From: Streptococcus iniae
GTDB lineage: Bacteria > Bacillota > Bacilli > Lactobacillales > Streptococcaceae
Length of the DNA: 64,000 nt
NCBI RefSeq assembly: GCF_030732225.1
Contig: NZ_CP132230.1
Coordinates: forward strand, 1,516,001-1,580,000
Direction: 5' to 3'
The notes under the pieces are model-generated. The model did no database searches. It saw only the letters and a list, made by a program, of their open reading frames with translations, and had not been told where the DNA came from. Positions 17,192 to 26,016 of the stretch are shown one piece after another (the stretch's first letter is position 1; each line of letters starts with the position of its first letter). Position numbers and translations under genes: made by a program.

Positions 17192-18367
17192 CTATTTTGT
17201 AATCAGACGAACACTAATAATATTCTCTGATTGCTTAAACTCTTGAACCAGGGCATCAATTTTAGTTTGATCACATTCATCTAAGTCAAGAAGAGTGTAA
17301 GCATAATTCCCCTTTGAACGGTTGATGATATTAGCAATATTGATATTAGCTTCAGATACTGCTGTAGAAATATGGGCAACGATATTTGGCACATTTTTGT
17401 TAATTAAGGTAATACGATAGGGTGCTGTTAAAGCTTGATGGACATTTGGAAAGTTCACAGCATTGGTGATCTCACCTGTCTCCATAAAGCGGCGAATGGT
17501 TTGACTAGCCATAATCGCACAATTGAGTTCTGCTTCTTCAGTGGATCCACCAAGGTGTGGAAAAACGGTCACTTTTTCTTTATTAAGTAAGTCTTCTGTC
17601 CCAAAATCAGTGATGTAACGTTTGACGACACCAGTTTCAATAGCTTCGAATAAAGCTTGCTGATCGACCAATTCTGCTCTGGCGAAATTAATGATAGTTG
17701 TTGATTTTTTCATTAGAGCAAAAGCTTCACTGTTAAAGGTGTCTTTAGTTTCATCTGTCAATGGAACGTGAATGGTGATATAGTCACACTCTCTAAAAAT
17801 TTCTTTAATATCATTGACCCTTTTAACATGACTAGAAATGTTCCAAGCTGTTTCAATAGAAACAAAAGGATCATAACCTAAAACAGTCATGCCAAGTCTG
17901 TAAGCGTCGTTAGCAATACGTCCGCCAATTGCACCAAGTCCAATAACACCAAGTGTTTTGCCATTGATTTCTGAGCCAGCAAATTGGTTTTTGCCAGCTT
18001 CAATTTGTTTTGGAACATCTTTGCCAGTGAGTGTATTGGTCCACTGATGAGCTGAAATGTAATCTCTGGCAGAAAGGAGTATTGCTGTCAAAACAGCTTC
18101 CTTCACTGCATTTGCATTGGCACCCGGGGTATTAAAAACAACAATTCCAGCAGCTGTTGCTTCGTCAATCGGAATATTGTTTGTTCCAGCACCTGCACGA
18201 GCAATCGCTTTTAAATGACTCGGAAAAGCAAAGCCATGTAAATTTTGACTCCGAATAATATAGGCATCTGGGTTTTCAGCCAAATCACCATCAATTTGAA
18301 ACTGATTACCTAATTCCTTTAAGCCAATTGGGTTAATGTTATTAAATGTTTTGACGCTATATACCAT
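17192..18367 (-). CDS. serA: D-3-phosphoglycerate dehydrogenase
   Basis: 391 residues. It oxidises 3-phosphoglycerate to 3-phosphohydroxypyruvate, the first step of serine synthesis. The Rossmann motif GLGAIGGRIA (about 144-153), the catalytic region (NFARAELVD, TDFGTEDL, FPHLGGST with the active-site His) and a C-terminal ACT-like domain (NIVAHISTAVSEANINIANI) are all visible. serC and a GNAT gene lie upstream on the same strand. The ATG lacks a clear ribosome site, and an intrinsic terminator ends only about five bases before it, suggesting attenuation or coupling. The stop codon sits five bases from the IS end. Confidence 0.94.
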   Translation of the reverse strand: MVYSVKTFNNINPIGLKELGNQFQIDGDLAENPDAYIIRSQNLHGFAFPSHLKAIARAGAGTNNIPIDEATAAGIVVFNTPGANANAVKEAVLTAILLSARDYISAHQWTNTLTGKDVPKQIEAGKNQFAGSEINGKTLGVIGLGAIGGRIANDAYRLGMTVLGYDPFVSIETAWNISSHVKRVNDIKEIFRECDYITIHVPLTDETKDTFNSEAFALMKKSTTIINFARAELVDQQALFEAIETGVVKRYITDFGTEDLLNKEKVTVFPHLGGSTEEAELNCAIMASQTIRRFMETGEITNAVNFPNVHQALTAPYRITLINKNVPNIVAHISTAVSEANINIANIINRSKGNYAYTLLDLDECDQTKIDALVQEFKQSENIISVRLITK

Positions 18368-18371
18368 ATTT

Positions 18372-18396
18372 TTAAAAAGCTGGGTCTAACCCAGCA
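18372..18396 (-). terminator. Intrinsic terminator between the GNAT gene and serA
   Basis: On the minus strand GCTGGG pairs with CCCAGC around TTAGA, followed by TTTTT. It stops just short of the serA ATG, so it either ends serC-GNAT transcripts or attenuates serA. Confidence 0.8.
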
Positions 18397-18409
18397 CTCC
18401 ATTTCTACC

Positions 18410-18958
18410 TTAAAATCCATTGAGATTATCTTCATCAATTTCGTGATAATCTGCTTTTTCATGTTCTTTTTTGAGTTTTTGATAGGCCAGACGAACACCA
18501 TCCAAAGGTACCTTACCACAGTAGACGTAACCTAATTTTTCAAGAACATGTTGCATAGCAATATTTTTTTCATGTGTATCACAACGAAAATCTTCTTGAT
18601 CAAACCCTTCAATGAGGCATTGAATAAAAGTTTGCGCAATAGCTTGCCCTTGATGGTCTGCAGACACTGCAATACGATGAAAGGTTAAATAGTTTTTCTG
18701 ATGATTTAACCACTGCCCCTCATAGATGGCATTATAAGCTGCTTCATTACCATAAATAGCTGCCGCATAAGCAACAATGTTACCATCAATTAAAGCCACA
18801 TAGCCTTGACCTTTTAGAATATCATCACTAATATCCTCCTGACTTGGATAACGACCTTGCCATTGATCACTCCCATAAGCAGCAATAACCTTACGAGCAG
18901 ACTCAATAATGCTTACAATAGGAGCGATTTCATTTGGAAAAGCTAATCTAATCTCCAT
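18410..18958 (-). CDS. GNAT-family N-acetyltransferase
   Basis: 182 residues. Acetyl-CoA binding motif A is seen at LTFHRIAVSADHQGQAIAQTFIQ, with DIKGQGYVALIDG-type strands before it and a C-terminal HEKNIAMQHVLEKLGYVYCG. The acceptor is unknown. It lies between serC and serA on the same strand, an arrangement I associate with other streptococci. The last roughly 20 residues are charged (EHEKADYHEIDEDNLNGF), unusual for the fold. Confidence 0.88.
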   Translation of the reverse strand: MEIRLAFPNEIAPIVSIIESARKVIAAYGSDQWQGRYPSQEDISDDILKGQGYVALIDGNIVAYAAAIYGNEAAYNAIYEGQWLNHQKNYLTFHRIAVSADHQGQAIAQTFIQCLIEGFDQEDFRCDTHEKNIAMQHVLEKLGYVYCGKVPLDGVRLAYQKLKKEHEKADYHEIDEDNLNGF

Positions 18959-18981
18959 CTTTCAAAAACTCTCACATTCTT

Positions 18982-20073
18982 TTAGTTATTTTTTGCTTCA
19001 AAGTCTTTCATAAAGCTAATTAAAGCTATAACACCTTCTTGTGGAAAGGCATTGTAAAGACTGGCTCTCATACCACCCACACTCCTGTGTCCCTTAATAT
19101 TTTTAAATCCTGCAGCATCAGCTTCCTTAACAAAGAGTGCATCTAGTTCCTTACTAGGTGTTGTAAAGGGAATGTTAGCCACTGAACGCTCTTTGGGATT
19201 CTTAACGGGATTCTTGTAAAACTCCGACTGATCAATAAAATCATATAGAAGACCTGACTTATGACGGTTTATTTTTGCCATCTGATCTAAGCCACCTAGT
19301 TCTTTTACCCACTCAAAGACCATCTTAGCAATATAAATGCTATAAGCCGGTGGCGTATTATAAAGCGACTTAGCATCTGCTTGTATGCTGTAGTCTAACA
19401 TGCTTGACATAGCTGGCGCGTCATTAATCAAATCTTCCCTAATAATCACCAGCGTTACACCAGCTGGCCCAATATTTTTTTGAGCCCCTGCATAAATCAT
19501 ACCAAAGTCTTCAACCCGGTAGCGGACAGCTAAAATATTTGAAGACATATCTGCCACAATAGGAACGCCATTTGTATCTGGAAGATCATAAATTGCTGTT
19601 CCTTCAATGGTATTATTGGTCGTCAAATGAACATATGCAGCTTCTGGGTCAATTGTTTTTGCATCAAAGTCAGGAATACCATTAAAAGCAGTTGCTTCTG
19701 AAGAAGCTAGTAAAATCGGTTCAAAGGGAATAGTTTTTGCTAACATTACAGCTTCAGTGTAAGCTTTTTTCCCCCAAGAACCAGCCACATGATAATAGGC
19801 TTTTTTACCTTTGGCAACATTTAATGGTATCATGCTAAATTGAGTTGATGCACCACCTTGTAAAAAGAGAACACGGTAATTATCAGGAATTGCCATTAAT
19901 TCCCTTAATAAATATTCAGCATCAGTGATAATAGATTCAAATTCTTTGGATCGGTGCGACAATTCCAAGACACTCATGCCGCTAGATTGGTAATCAAGCA
20001 TCTCAGCTTGCGCCTTTTCAAGCACGGGTTTTGGCAATACTGCAGGACCTGCAGAAAAATTATAAATTGTCAT
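18982..20073 (-). CDS. serC: Phosphoserine aminotransferase
   Basis: A PLP enzyme of about 363 residues converting 3-phosphohydroxypyruvate to phosphoserine. It has [20 protein letters not shown] at the start, the phosphate-binding [10 protein letters not shown], the PLP lysine in [12 protein letters not shown] and C-terminal [15 protein letters not shown]. The frame extends upstream to 20109, but CGGAGG lies seven bases before ATG 20073 (ATG 20076 is the alternative). A CodY-like box lies in the promoter. Together with serA it covers two of the three serine-pathway steps; no serB is in the window. Confidence 0.94.
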   Translation of the reverse strand: MTIYNFSAGPAVLPKPVLEKAQAEMLDYQSSGMSVLELSHRSKEFESIITDAEYLLRELMAIPDNYRVLFLQGGASTQFSMIPLNVAKGKKAYYHVAGSWGKKAYTEAVMLAKTIPFEPILLASSEATAFNGIPDFDAKTIDPEAAYVHLTTNNTIEGTAIYDLPDTNGVPIVADMSSNILAVRYRVEDFGMIYAGAQKNIGPAGVTLVIIREDLINDAPAMSSMLDYSIQADAKSLYNTPPAYSIYIAKMVFEWVKELGGLDQMAKINRHKSGLLYDFIDQSEFYKNPVKNPKERSVANIPFTTPSKELDALFVKEADAAGFKNIKGHRSVGGMRASLYNAFPQEGVIALISFMKDFEAKNN

Positions 20074-20109
20074 CATAACACCTCCGTATAATAATAGAGA
20101 GTATAGCAT

Positions 20110-20124
20110 AATTTTCAGAATTTT
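20110..20124. promoter_or_regulatory. CodY-box-like sequence in the serC promoter
   Basis: AATTTTCAGAATTTT matches the CodY consensus AATTTTCWGAAAATT with two mismatches. It lies just upstream of the serC minus-strand extended -10 (TGCTATACT), within the expected spacer. Confidence 0.5.
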
Positions 20125-20192
20125 ACAAAGACTTTTTAGCTATTATTTTCACAAAGAAGCATGGTATAATATAGGCATTAAAGGAGACAAAC

Positions 20193-20825
20193 ATGTTAAT
20201 TAAAGAATTTTGTGCTGAAAACTTAACCCTGCTTCCCCAATTGCAAAGTGGACAAGTCAATCGTGTGGAATTATGTGATAATCTAGCCGTTGGCGGCACT
20301 ACACCTTCCTATGGTGTTATCAAAGAAGCTTGCCAACTGCTCCACGAAAAAGCAATCACTGTTGCGACAATGATTAGACCACGCGGTGGTAACTTTGTCT
20401 ACAATGACTTGGAGTTAAAAGCTATGGAAGAAGATATTCTTAAAGCTATTGAGGCTGGTTCAGATGCTTTAGTGATGGGATTGCTAACTGATGATAATCT
20501 TTTAGATTCGGATGCTATTGAGCAACTTCTTCCTTCAACACAAGGACTTCCTCTTGTTTTTCACATGGCTTTTGATGCAATTCCACATGAAAAACAGGCT
20601 GAAGCTATTGAAAGGTTGATTGAATATGGCTTTGTACGTATCCTACTTCATGGATCAACTGATCAAAAATCAGTTGCTGATAATGCAGCAGCTATTAAAG
20701 AATTGGTAACACTTGCTAATGGTCGTATTGAAATCATGATTGGCGGTGGGGTGACTGCCGAAAATGCCGAAGAGTTAAGCAAACTAACAGGAACAACTAG
20801 TGTTCATGGAACAAAAATCATTTAA
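20193..20825 (+). CDS. cutC: CutC family protein
   Basis: 210 residues with a TIM-barrel layout: NRVELCDNLAVGGTTPS, ATMIRPRGGNFVYND, EAGSDALVMGLLT, VFHMAFDAIP and IMIGGGVTAENAEEL. CutC was first linked to copper homeostasis; the actual activity is uncertain. AAAGGAGA lies a good distance before the ATG, and an extended -10 (TGGTATAAT, 20162-20170) precedes it. It diverges from serC and converges with rsmI. Confidence 0.92.
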   Translation: MLIKEFCAENLTLLPQLQSGQVNRVELCDNLAVGGTTPSYGVIKEACQLLHEKAITVATMIRPRGGNFVYNDLELKAMEEDILKAIEAGSDALVMGLLTDDNLLDSDAIEQLLPSTQGLPLVFHMAFDAIPHEKQAEAIERLIEYGFVRILLHGSTDQKSVADNAAAIKELVTLANGRIEIMIGGGVTAENAEELSKLTGTTSVHGTKII

Positions 20826-20836
20826 CAGATCATCAC

Positions 20837-20863
20837 GAACTTGCTTTGAGGCAAGTTTTTTTG
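20837..20863 (+). terminator. Terminator of cutC
   Basis: AACTTGC pairs with GCAAGTT around TTTGAG, followed by TTTTT. Confidence 0.88.
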
Positions 20864-20871
20864 ACTCAAAA

Positions 20872-21006
20872 AAAGAGGCTGGGCAAAAATGCTAAAAAAT
20901 AGAAAACGGCTTAGAATAACGTCGTCAGAAACGTTAATTCTAAGCCATTTTTGGTTATTATAATTTTAATAGAAAGTCTAAATTTTGAGTTTTGCCCAGC
21001 CTCTTT
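20872..21006. mobile_element. 135-bp MITE sharing terminal inverted repeats with the IS1182-like element
   Basis: Both ends carry AAAGAGGCTGGGCAAAA (20872-20888, and reverse complement at 20990-21006), identical to the outer 17 bases of the IS at 15387-17187. The inside has no ORF but a strong hairpin built on GGCTTAGAAT and ATTCTAAGCC. It fills the gap between convergent cutC and rsmI, and its right end abuts the rsmI stop codon. It looks like a non-autonomous derivative movable in trans. Confidence 0.82.
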
Positions 21007-21871
21007 AAGTAAGCTCATGGTAAGCTTGGTAAAGTTCTTGCCGGTTAAGTTTGTATTTTTTAGCAATGCTTTTGATAGCTGCATTGGGCTTTGCTCCAGC
21101 CGCAACTTCTTCTTTCACTAGGGAGATAGGATCCAATTGCTCACTCTCTTCTAAGACTTGGTCCTTATTTTGTCCCTCAACAATCAAAAGACATTCTCCT
21201 TTTAAGGGATGTTCTTCTAGAAAGCTCAGCAATTCACTAATACTGCCTCGTTGGTATTCTTCATAGAGTTTCGTCAACTCTCTAACAAGGACAACTTGCC
21301 GGTTACCATAGACAGAAAGCATATTAGCTAAGGTATCTGCGACGCGAAATGGCGATTCATAGAAAATCTGCGTTTCTGGATAGGTCACTTTTTCTTGGAA
21401 AAATGCTTTTTGTTGGCCAGATTTACGAGGTAAAAAACCAAAGAAAAGATGAGGTTGAGGTGCAATACCGCTAGCAATTAAAGCTGTTATTCCAGCTGAT
21501 GCACCCGGAAGAGAAACAACCGTGATATCACTTTTGATAGCTTCTTTGACCAAATCATGACCAGGATCAGAGATTGATGGCATGCCTGCATCCGAAACTT
21601 GAGCAAGATTTTTCCCCTCTTTTAACAGTTCAATCAAATCTGGAATTTTCTCATAAGCATTATGCTCATGGAAACTGATTTGTTTGGTACTTATGTCAAA
21701 GTGCTTCAAAAGAATACCTGTATTTCTAGTATCCTCAGCACAAATAAAATCAACGTCTTCTAAGACTGACACCGCTCGATAAGTCATGTCCTGCAAATTT
21801 CCTATTGGGGTAGGAACAAGATAGAGTGTTCCTGTCTCTTTTTGAGTTTTAAAACTTTTTTGAATCTGCAT
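21005..21871 (-). CDS. rsmI: 16S rRNA 2'-O-ribose C1402 methyltransferase
   Basis: 288 residues of the tetrapyrrole-methylase fold. LYLVPTPIGNLQDMTYRA, ICAEDTRNTGILLKH, VSDAGMPSISDPGHDLV and LPGASAGITALIASG are RsmI hallmarks. It uses SAM to methylate the ribose of C1402 at the ribosomal P site. It follows yabA by four bases. The TAA stop overlaps the MITE end. Confidence 0.95.
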   Translation of the reverse strand: MQIQKSFKTQKETGTLYLVPTPIGNLQDMTYRAVSVLEDVDFICAEDTRNTGILLKHFDISTKQISFHEHNAYEKIPDLIELLKEGKNLAQVSDAGMPSISDPGHDLVKEAIKSDITVVSLPGASAGITALIASGIAPQPHLFFGFLPRKSGQQKAFFQEKVTYPETQIFYESPFRVADTLANMLSVYGNRQVVLVRELTKLYEEYQRGSISELLSFLEEHPLKGECLLIVEGQNKDQVLEESEQLDPISLVKEEVAAGAKPNAAIKSIAKKYKLNRQELYQAYHELT

Positions 21872-21875
21872 TTGC

Positions 21876-22208
21876 TTACTTTCTGTCTAAGAGTTCTCTA
21901 CAGAACATGCACTCTTCATCATTTTCACGGCGTTGCCCATAAAAGAAATTACAAATATGAAAACCTTCTTCATAAATACTCTCCAAATGGTCTTTACCGT
22001 GGTTATGACTTGTCGGTGATTTTGCAATATTTTCTTGTTCTAATTGATTGAGTCGGTCACGCAATTTTGTGTTTTCAATGCGCAAAACGGTATTTTCTTC
22101 AAGCATGGCTTGAACTTGTTTTTTCATAGCTTCAATATCTGCTAGTGTTACCATGAGATTCTGTGAAAACCCATCAAAGGCATCAAATAACTCTCTCTTA
22201 TTTACCAA
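21876..22208 (-). CDS. yabA: Replication initiation control protein YabA
   Basis: 110 residues: an N-terminal coiled coil (about 1-65, [20 protein letters not shown]) and a C-terminal zinc cluster with HICNFF and CMFC, matching YabA. YabA binds DnaA and DnaN to restrain replication initiation. The start overlaps the end of yaaT by 11 bases, placing it in the holB-yaaT-yabA-rsmI operon common in Firmicutes. Confidence 0.93.
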   Translation of the reverse strand: MVNKRELFDAFDGFSQNLMVTLADIEAMKKQVQAMLEENTVLRIENTKLRDRLNQLEQENIAKSPTSHNHGKDHLESIYEEGFHICNFFYGQRRENDEECMFCRELLDRK

Positions 22209-22998
22209 CTGTAACCTCCTCTAAGGCATATGTCATAAGTGTTTGTTTATCTTCAAATTTTAACTGTAGTGTCTCTGCAAACAAGTCTATGCCGACAACT
22301 GTTGCAGTCCCTTCTTTGGTTTCTACTTTTGCACCATAGTCAGGAAATTTTTGCTTGCACTCTTGGTAAAAGGCATCTTCATATTGAAGGCAACAGAGCA
22401 AGCGTCCACAATTACCTGTTGTCTTCCCATTATTTAAGGATAAGCCCTGATTTTTCAACATTTTAATGGAAACCGTAGGAAATTCTCCTAAAAAACTAGA
22501 ACAACAAAGTGGGCGTCCACATGGTCCTAAACCACCATAAAGTTTTGCTTCTTCACGGCTATTTATTTGGCGCAGTTCAATTCGCGTCTTAAATAGGCTG
22601 GCTAAATCTTTTAGGAGTTGACGAAAATCAACCCTCTCCTCAGCCGAAAATGTTATTAAGACATAACTTCTTTCCAGTGAAAAAACAATGTCAATCAGCT
22701 TCAGCTCAAGCTGATTAAGCACAAAGAGCTCTTTAACACGCTCACGTGATTCCTGAGCATAATCTGCATTGTTTGTAAAAGCCTTTAGGTCACGATCATT
22801 TGGTTTTCTAAGATGATAGGAAGAATCTACAGAAACCTGTTTTCCATTCAAATCCTTAGCCAGGAAGTAAACCTTAGCCATACGACTTCCTTTAGCATCT
22901 TTAACAACTACCCAATCAGAAAGCCTGAAATCCTCAGTAGTCTGTGCATATTTTATCAAGTCTGATTCATTGTATTTAAAACCAATAATTCTTATCAT
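22198..22998 (-). CDS. yaaT: PSP1-domain protein YaaT (Y-complex subunit)
   Basis: About 266 residues from ATG 22998, which overlaps the holB stop as ATGA. The frame is open further up into holB but without a ribosome site. The PSP1 domain contains cysteine clusters [12 protein letters not shown] and GNCGRLLCC, which in B. subtilis YaaT bind an iron-sulphur cluster. There YaaT, YlbF and YmcA form the Y-complex that modulates RNase Y. A YlbF homologue is encoded at 30232-30702. Confidence 0.92.
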   Translation of the reverse strand: MIRIIGFKYNESDLIKYAQTTEDFRLSDWVVVKDAKGSRMAKVYFLAKDLNGKQVSVDSSYHLRKPNDRDLKAFTNNADYAQESRERVKELFVLNQLELKLIDIVFSLERSYVLITFSAEERVDFRQLLKDLASLFKTRIELRQINSREEAKLYGGLGPCGRPLCCSSFLGEFPTVSIKMLKNQGLSLNNGKTTGNCGRLLCCLQYEDAFYQECKQKFPDYGAKVETKEGTATVVGIDLFAETLQLKFEDKQTLMTYALEEVTVGK

Positions 22999-23870
22999 GA
23001 CATCACCATATATTCCAATGCATTTTGAAAATTGACATTGCTTTGCCACATTAACCTAGCTTGATAAAGCCCTTGTAGGTATCTAATGGCTTTTTGTTGA
23101 GAATAATCCTTAGCCAATTGATTGGTAAGGCATTTTAAAACGAAATCTTGATCTGATTTTTCTGTAGCTTGCGCTGCCAAACGGCTAACCTCTAAGTAGG
23201 CTAGATTAGTATCTGTTAGAAGCAAAGAAGCAAATTTTTGGCTAAGTGAAATCAATTCCAAACATTTATTATCCTGAGCAAATTTCTCTAACTCCTGAGG
23301 ATTTTTAGCCAGCTTAGCCAATAAATCTGCCTGACTTTTTAAGAGCCCTAGTTTTTGAGCCTCTAGTGATAAAAAGGCTTCGTCCTTTGGAAAATGAAAG
23401 ATCTGTGTTCGACTTTTGATTGTTGGAAGAACTTGCGATTGATCATTTGTTAACAAAAAAATATAAGAATTACTTTGAGGTTCTTCAATGTATTTCAATA
23501 AGCTGTTTGCAGCATTCACATGCATTTTATCACAGTCTCTAATGATGAACACCTGATTTTTACTCTCGTAACCCGTCTGCGAGAAATTTTTCATCATTTC
23601 CTTCACAGTGTCAGTTTTGATAACCTGTCCAAGGGGTTCTAAAATGGTAACATCGGAAAAATCATTGGCTTCAATTAACTGGCAGGTACGACAGTTTAAA
23701 CAAGGCAAATGATTTTGTAAATTGTCACAAAAACAGGCTTTAGCCAAAAAGAGGGCCATGTCAAAATTGGCATAATCACCTGAAAAGAGATAGGCATGGT
23801 GAAGTCTATTTTTTTGTAAAATATCACAAAAAGAAGCGTAGCTCTTTGGAGCCATTTCTTCGATTAACAT
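22995..23870 (-). CDS. holB: DNA polymerase III delta' subunit
   Basis: 291 residues. The N-terminus has HHAYLFSGDY and a zinc module (CFCDNLQNHLPCLNCRTC), followed by the AAA+-like region with IIRDCDKMHVNAANSLLKYI and LPTIKSRTQIFHF. It is part of the clamp loader that opens the beta clamp. It lies 17 bases after tmk and overlaps yaaT by four bases, the standard tmk-holB order. Confidence 0.94.
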   Translation of the reverse strand: MLIEEMAPKSYASFCDILQKNRLHHAYLFSGDYANFDMALFLAKACFCDNLQNHLPCLNCRTCQLIEANDFSDVTILEPLGQVIKTDTVKEMMKNFSQTGYESKNQVFIIRDCDKMHVNAANSLLKYIEEPQSNSYIFLLTNDQSQVLPTIKSRTQIFHFPKDEAFLSLEAQKLGLLKSQADLLAKLAKNPQELEKFAQDNKCLELISLSQKFASLLLTDTNLAYLEVSRLAAQATEKSDQDFVLKCLTNQLAKDYSQQKAIRYLQGLYQARLMWQSNVNFQNALEYMVMS

Positions 23871-23887
23871 TCCTACCTTCCTTTCTT

Positions 23888-24520
23888 TTAGCCAAACCGC
23901 TTCATAAGAACAGCTAATGCATCTTGAATCACTTTTTCTAAACTCTGCGAAGCATCAATTGTCACAATCCGATCTGGATTTTCCTTAGCCAATGCTAAAT
24001 AGCCTTGACGTACTTTTTTGTGCATGTCTATTTTTTCAAGATCCAATCGATTAATCTCACGGTCTTTATTTTGTTCAATCCGAGCTAGACCAACTTCTGA
24101 TGGCACATCAAAATATAAGGTTAAATCGGGGGTTATAAAATCCGTTGCAAAATCATTCAACCATTGAATGTCTTGCTTTTCAATGCCTCGTCCTGCCCCC
24201 TGATAAGCAACTGAACTGTCAATGAAACGGTCAATCAAAACCAAATTGCCTTTTTTAACAGCGGGTAGAACCTTTTCTACCAAATGCTGGCGACGCGCAG
24301 CGATGTATAATAGTAATTCTGTTTTGTAATCCATCTCGGTATGATTAACATCCAAAATGAGGGAACGAATACTTTCTGCTATAGCCACTCCACCTGGTTC
24401 TCTGGTGCTTATAATACCTTGAGTAAACTCTTCTTGAAGTAAGGGGATTAAGCCTTCTAAAACACTTGTTTTACCAGCACCATCCGGACCTTCTAGTGTA
24501 ATAATAATACCTTTAGTCAT
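23888..24520 (-). CDS. tmk: Thymidylate kinase
   Basis: 210 residues. P-loop GPDGAGKTS at residues 11-19, [16 protein letters not shown] with the catalytic DR motif, and the lid region ([12 protein letters not shown]). It phosphorylates dTMP to dTDP. It heads the tmk-holB-yaaT-yabA-rsmI run. Confidence 0.96.
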   Translation of the reverse strand: MTKGIIITLEGPDGAGKTSVLEGLIPLLQEEFTQGIISTREPGGVAIAESIRSLILDVNHTEMDYKTELLLYIAARRQHLVEKVLPAVKKGNLVLIDRFIDSSVAYQGAGRGIEKQDIQWLNDFATDFITPDLTLYFDVPSEVGLARIEQNKDREINRLDLEKIDMHKKVRQGYLALAKENPDRIVTIDASQSLEKVIQDALAVLMKRFG

Positions 24521-24570
24521 TTGTTTTCCTTTTTCTTTGTACTCCTTTTATTCTACCAAAAAATCATTAA

Positions 24571-24597
24571 AAAAGCACTGCCTATTATAGGCAGTAC
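24571..24597 (-). terminator. Terminator of the CBS-ACT gene
   Basis: ACTGCC and GGCAGT form an extended stem across TATAATA, followed on the minus strand by GCTTTTTT. Confidence 0.9.
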
Positions 24598-24600
24598 CCC

Positions 24601-25263
24601 TTAATTAATATCATTTTTTGCAACAGTATGCTGAATATCTCTTACCACAATTCCTGTTTGTGATAATATCGCTCTAAGATTTTCAGGATCTGTTTGACCA
24701 TCAATCTGAACTTCAATAATGGTTTTCCCACTTGCACGGGTATCAACTACGGTTCTTCTTATATTGAGATTTTCCTTTGAAATACTTTCTGCTACTTTAG
24801 CTAGGACACCTACAGTATCCTCACTCTCTAAAACAACACGAATCCCCTCAATACCGTAGCCCGATACATGAAGAAAGGCTTTAAAAACATCACGATCTGT
24901 GATAATGCCACAAAGCTCTCCCTCATCCAAAACAGGTAAAACACCTATCTTATGTTGAAGCATCAGATAAATAGCATCTTCTAAACTTGCATCTGGAGAG
25001 ACTGTAATCACTTTTTTAATCATGATATCACGAATTTTAGTTTTATTGAGCAAATAGTTCATTTCGTAAATTGATAAACTCGTTGCCTTAGAAGGGCTTG
25101 CATCAGCCATTGTTCCTGCTGTAACAAGTCCAACTAAACCTCCCTTATCAAGAACAGGAAGACGACGCAAATCCTGATCACGCATCAAGTCTGCTGCTTC
25201 TGCTACTCTTGTTTCAGGAGTAATTGTTACCACATCTTGTGTCATATAATCTTTTACTGACAT
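24601..25263 (-). CDS. CBS-pair plus ACT-domain protein (AcuB-like)
   Basis: 220 residues. Two CBS motifs (residues about 6-55, TPETRVAEAADLMRDQDLRR; about 80-130, LEDAIYLMLQHKIGVLPV) are followed by an ACT domain (about 140-210, VRVVLESEDTVGVLAKVAE region). CBS pairs sense adenosyl ligands and ACT domains often sense amino acids. It lies 42 bases after livF on the same strand and may report ligand status to branched-chain amino acid uptake; that link is inference from position. Confidence 0.88.
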   Translation of the reverse strand: MSVKDYMTQDVVTITPETRVAEAADLMRDQDLRRLPVLDKGGLVGLVTAGTMADASPSKATSLSIYEMNYLLNKTKIRDIMIKKVITVSPDASLEDAIYLMLQHKIGVLPVLDEGELCGIITDRDVFKAFLHVSGYGIEGIRVVLESEDTVGVLAKVAESISKENLNIRRTVVDTRASGKTIIEVQIDGQTDPENLRAILSQTGIVVRDIQHTVAKNDIN

Positions 25264-25305
25264 AATTTTTCCTCTTTAATTCCTTATTTGAAAAGCAAGA
25301 GCACC

Positions 25306-26016
25306 TTAACCACCAAGATAAGCTTTTTTAACCTGATCAGACTCTAATAAGTCTTTTCCAGTCCCTGCTAAAACAACTTTTCCAGTTTCTAAAACATAAG
25401 CGCGATCAGCAATTGAAAGGGCCTTATTAGCATTTTGTTCAATCAAAAGAACCGTTGTTCCTTGTTTTTGAATGTCTTGAACGATATCAAATATTTCCTG
25501 AATAAAAATTGGAGCTAGACCCATTGATGGTTCATCTAAAAGTAAGAGTTTTGGTTTACTCATTAAGGCACGTCCCATAGCAAGCATCTGCTGCTCACCA
25601 CCTGATAATGTTGCCGCGTCCTGATTACGGCGTTCATCAAGACGAGGAAAGCGATCAAAAATCATTTTCAGATTTTTCTGATTTTCTTCCCGATTTTTAT
25701 TGAGAAAAGCTCCCATTTCTAGGTTTTCCATGACTGTTAACCCCGAAAAGACATGGCGTCCTTCTGGAACCTGTGACAAACCTTGAGCTACAATTTTTCG
25801 TGCAGGCAGTTTTTGAATATCTTGTCCAAGAAAAGATATACTACCTGATTTTGGCCTAACTAATCCAGAAATCGTGCGCAAAATAGAGGTTTTTCCTGCC
25901 CCATTTGCACCAATCAAGGTAACAACTTCACCTTCTTCAACATGAAAAGAAACATCTTTAACAGCTTCAATAGCTCCGTAATTAATGGTTAAATTTTTAA
26001 TTTGTAACATGCTCAT
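25306..26016 (-). CDS. livF: Branched-chain amino acid ABC transporter ATPase LivF
   Basis: 236 residues. Walker A GANGAGKTS, signature LSGGEQQML and Walker B LLLLDEPSMGLAP, with the LivF-type QVPEGRHVF. It pairs with LivG on the cytoplasmic face of the LivHM channel. One-base overlap with livG. Confidence 0.95.
   Translation of the reverse strand: MSMLQIKNLTINYGAIEAVKDVSFHVEEGEVVTLIGANGAGKTSILRTISGLVRPKSGSISFLGQDIQKLPARKIVAQGLSQVPEGRHVFSGLTVMENLEMGAFLNKNREENQKNLKMIFDRFPRLDERRNQDAATLSGGEQQMLAMGRALMSKPKLLLLDEPSMGLAPIFIQEIFDIVQDIQKQGTTVLLIEQNANKALSIADRAYVLETGKVVLAGTGKDLLESDQVKKAYLGG

Noticed and set aside
14335..17195. Composite transposon formed by the two IS elements
   Set aside because: The two transposases and ends are different, they are 19 kb apart, and the DNA between them is ordinary core sequence.
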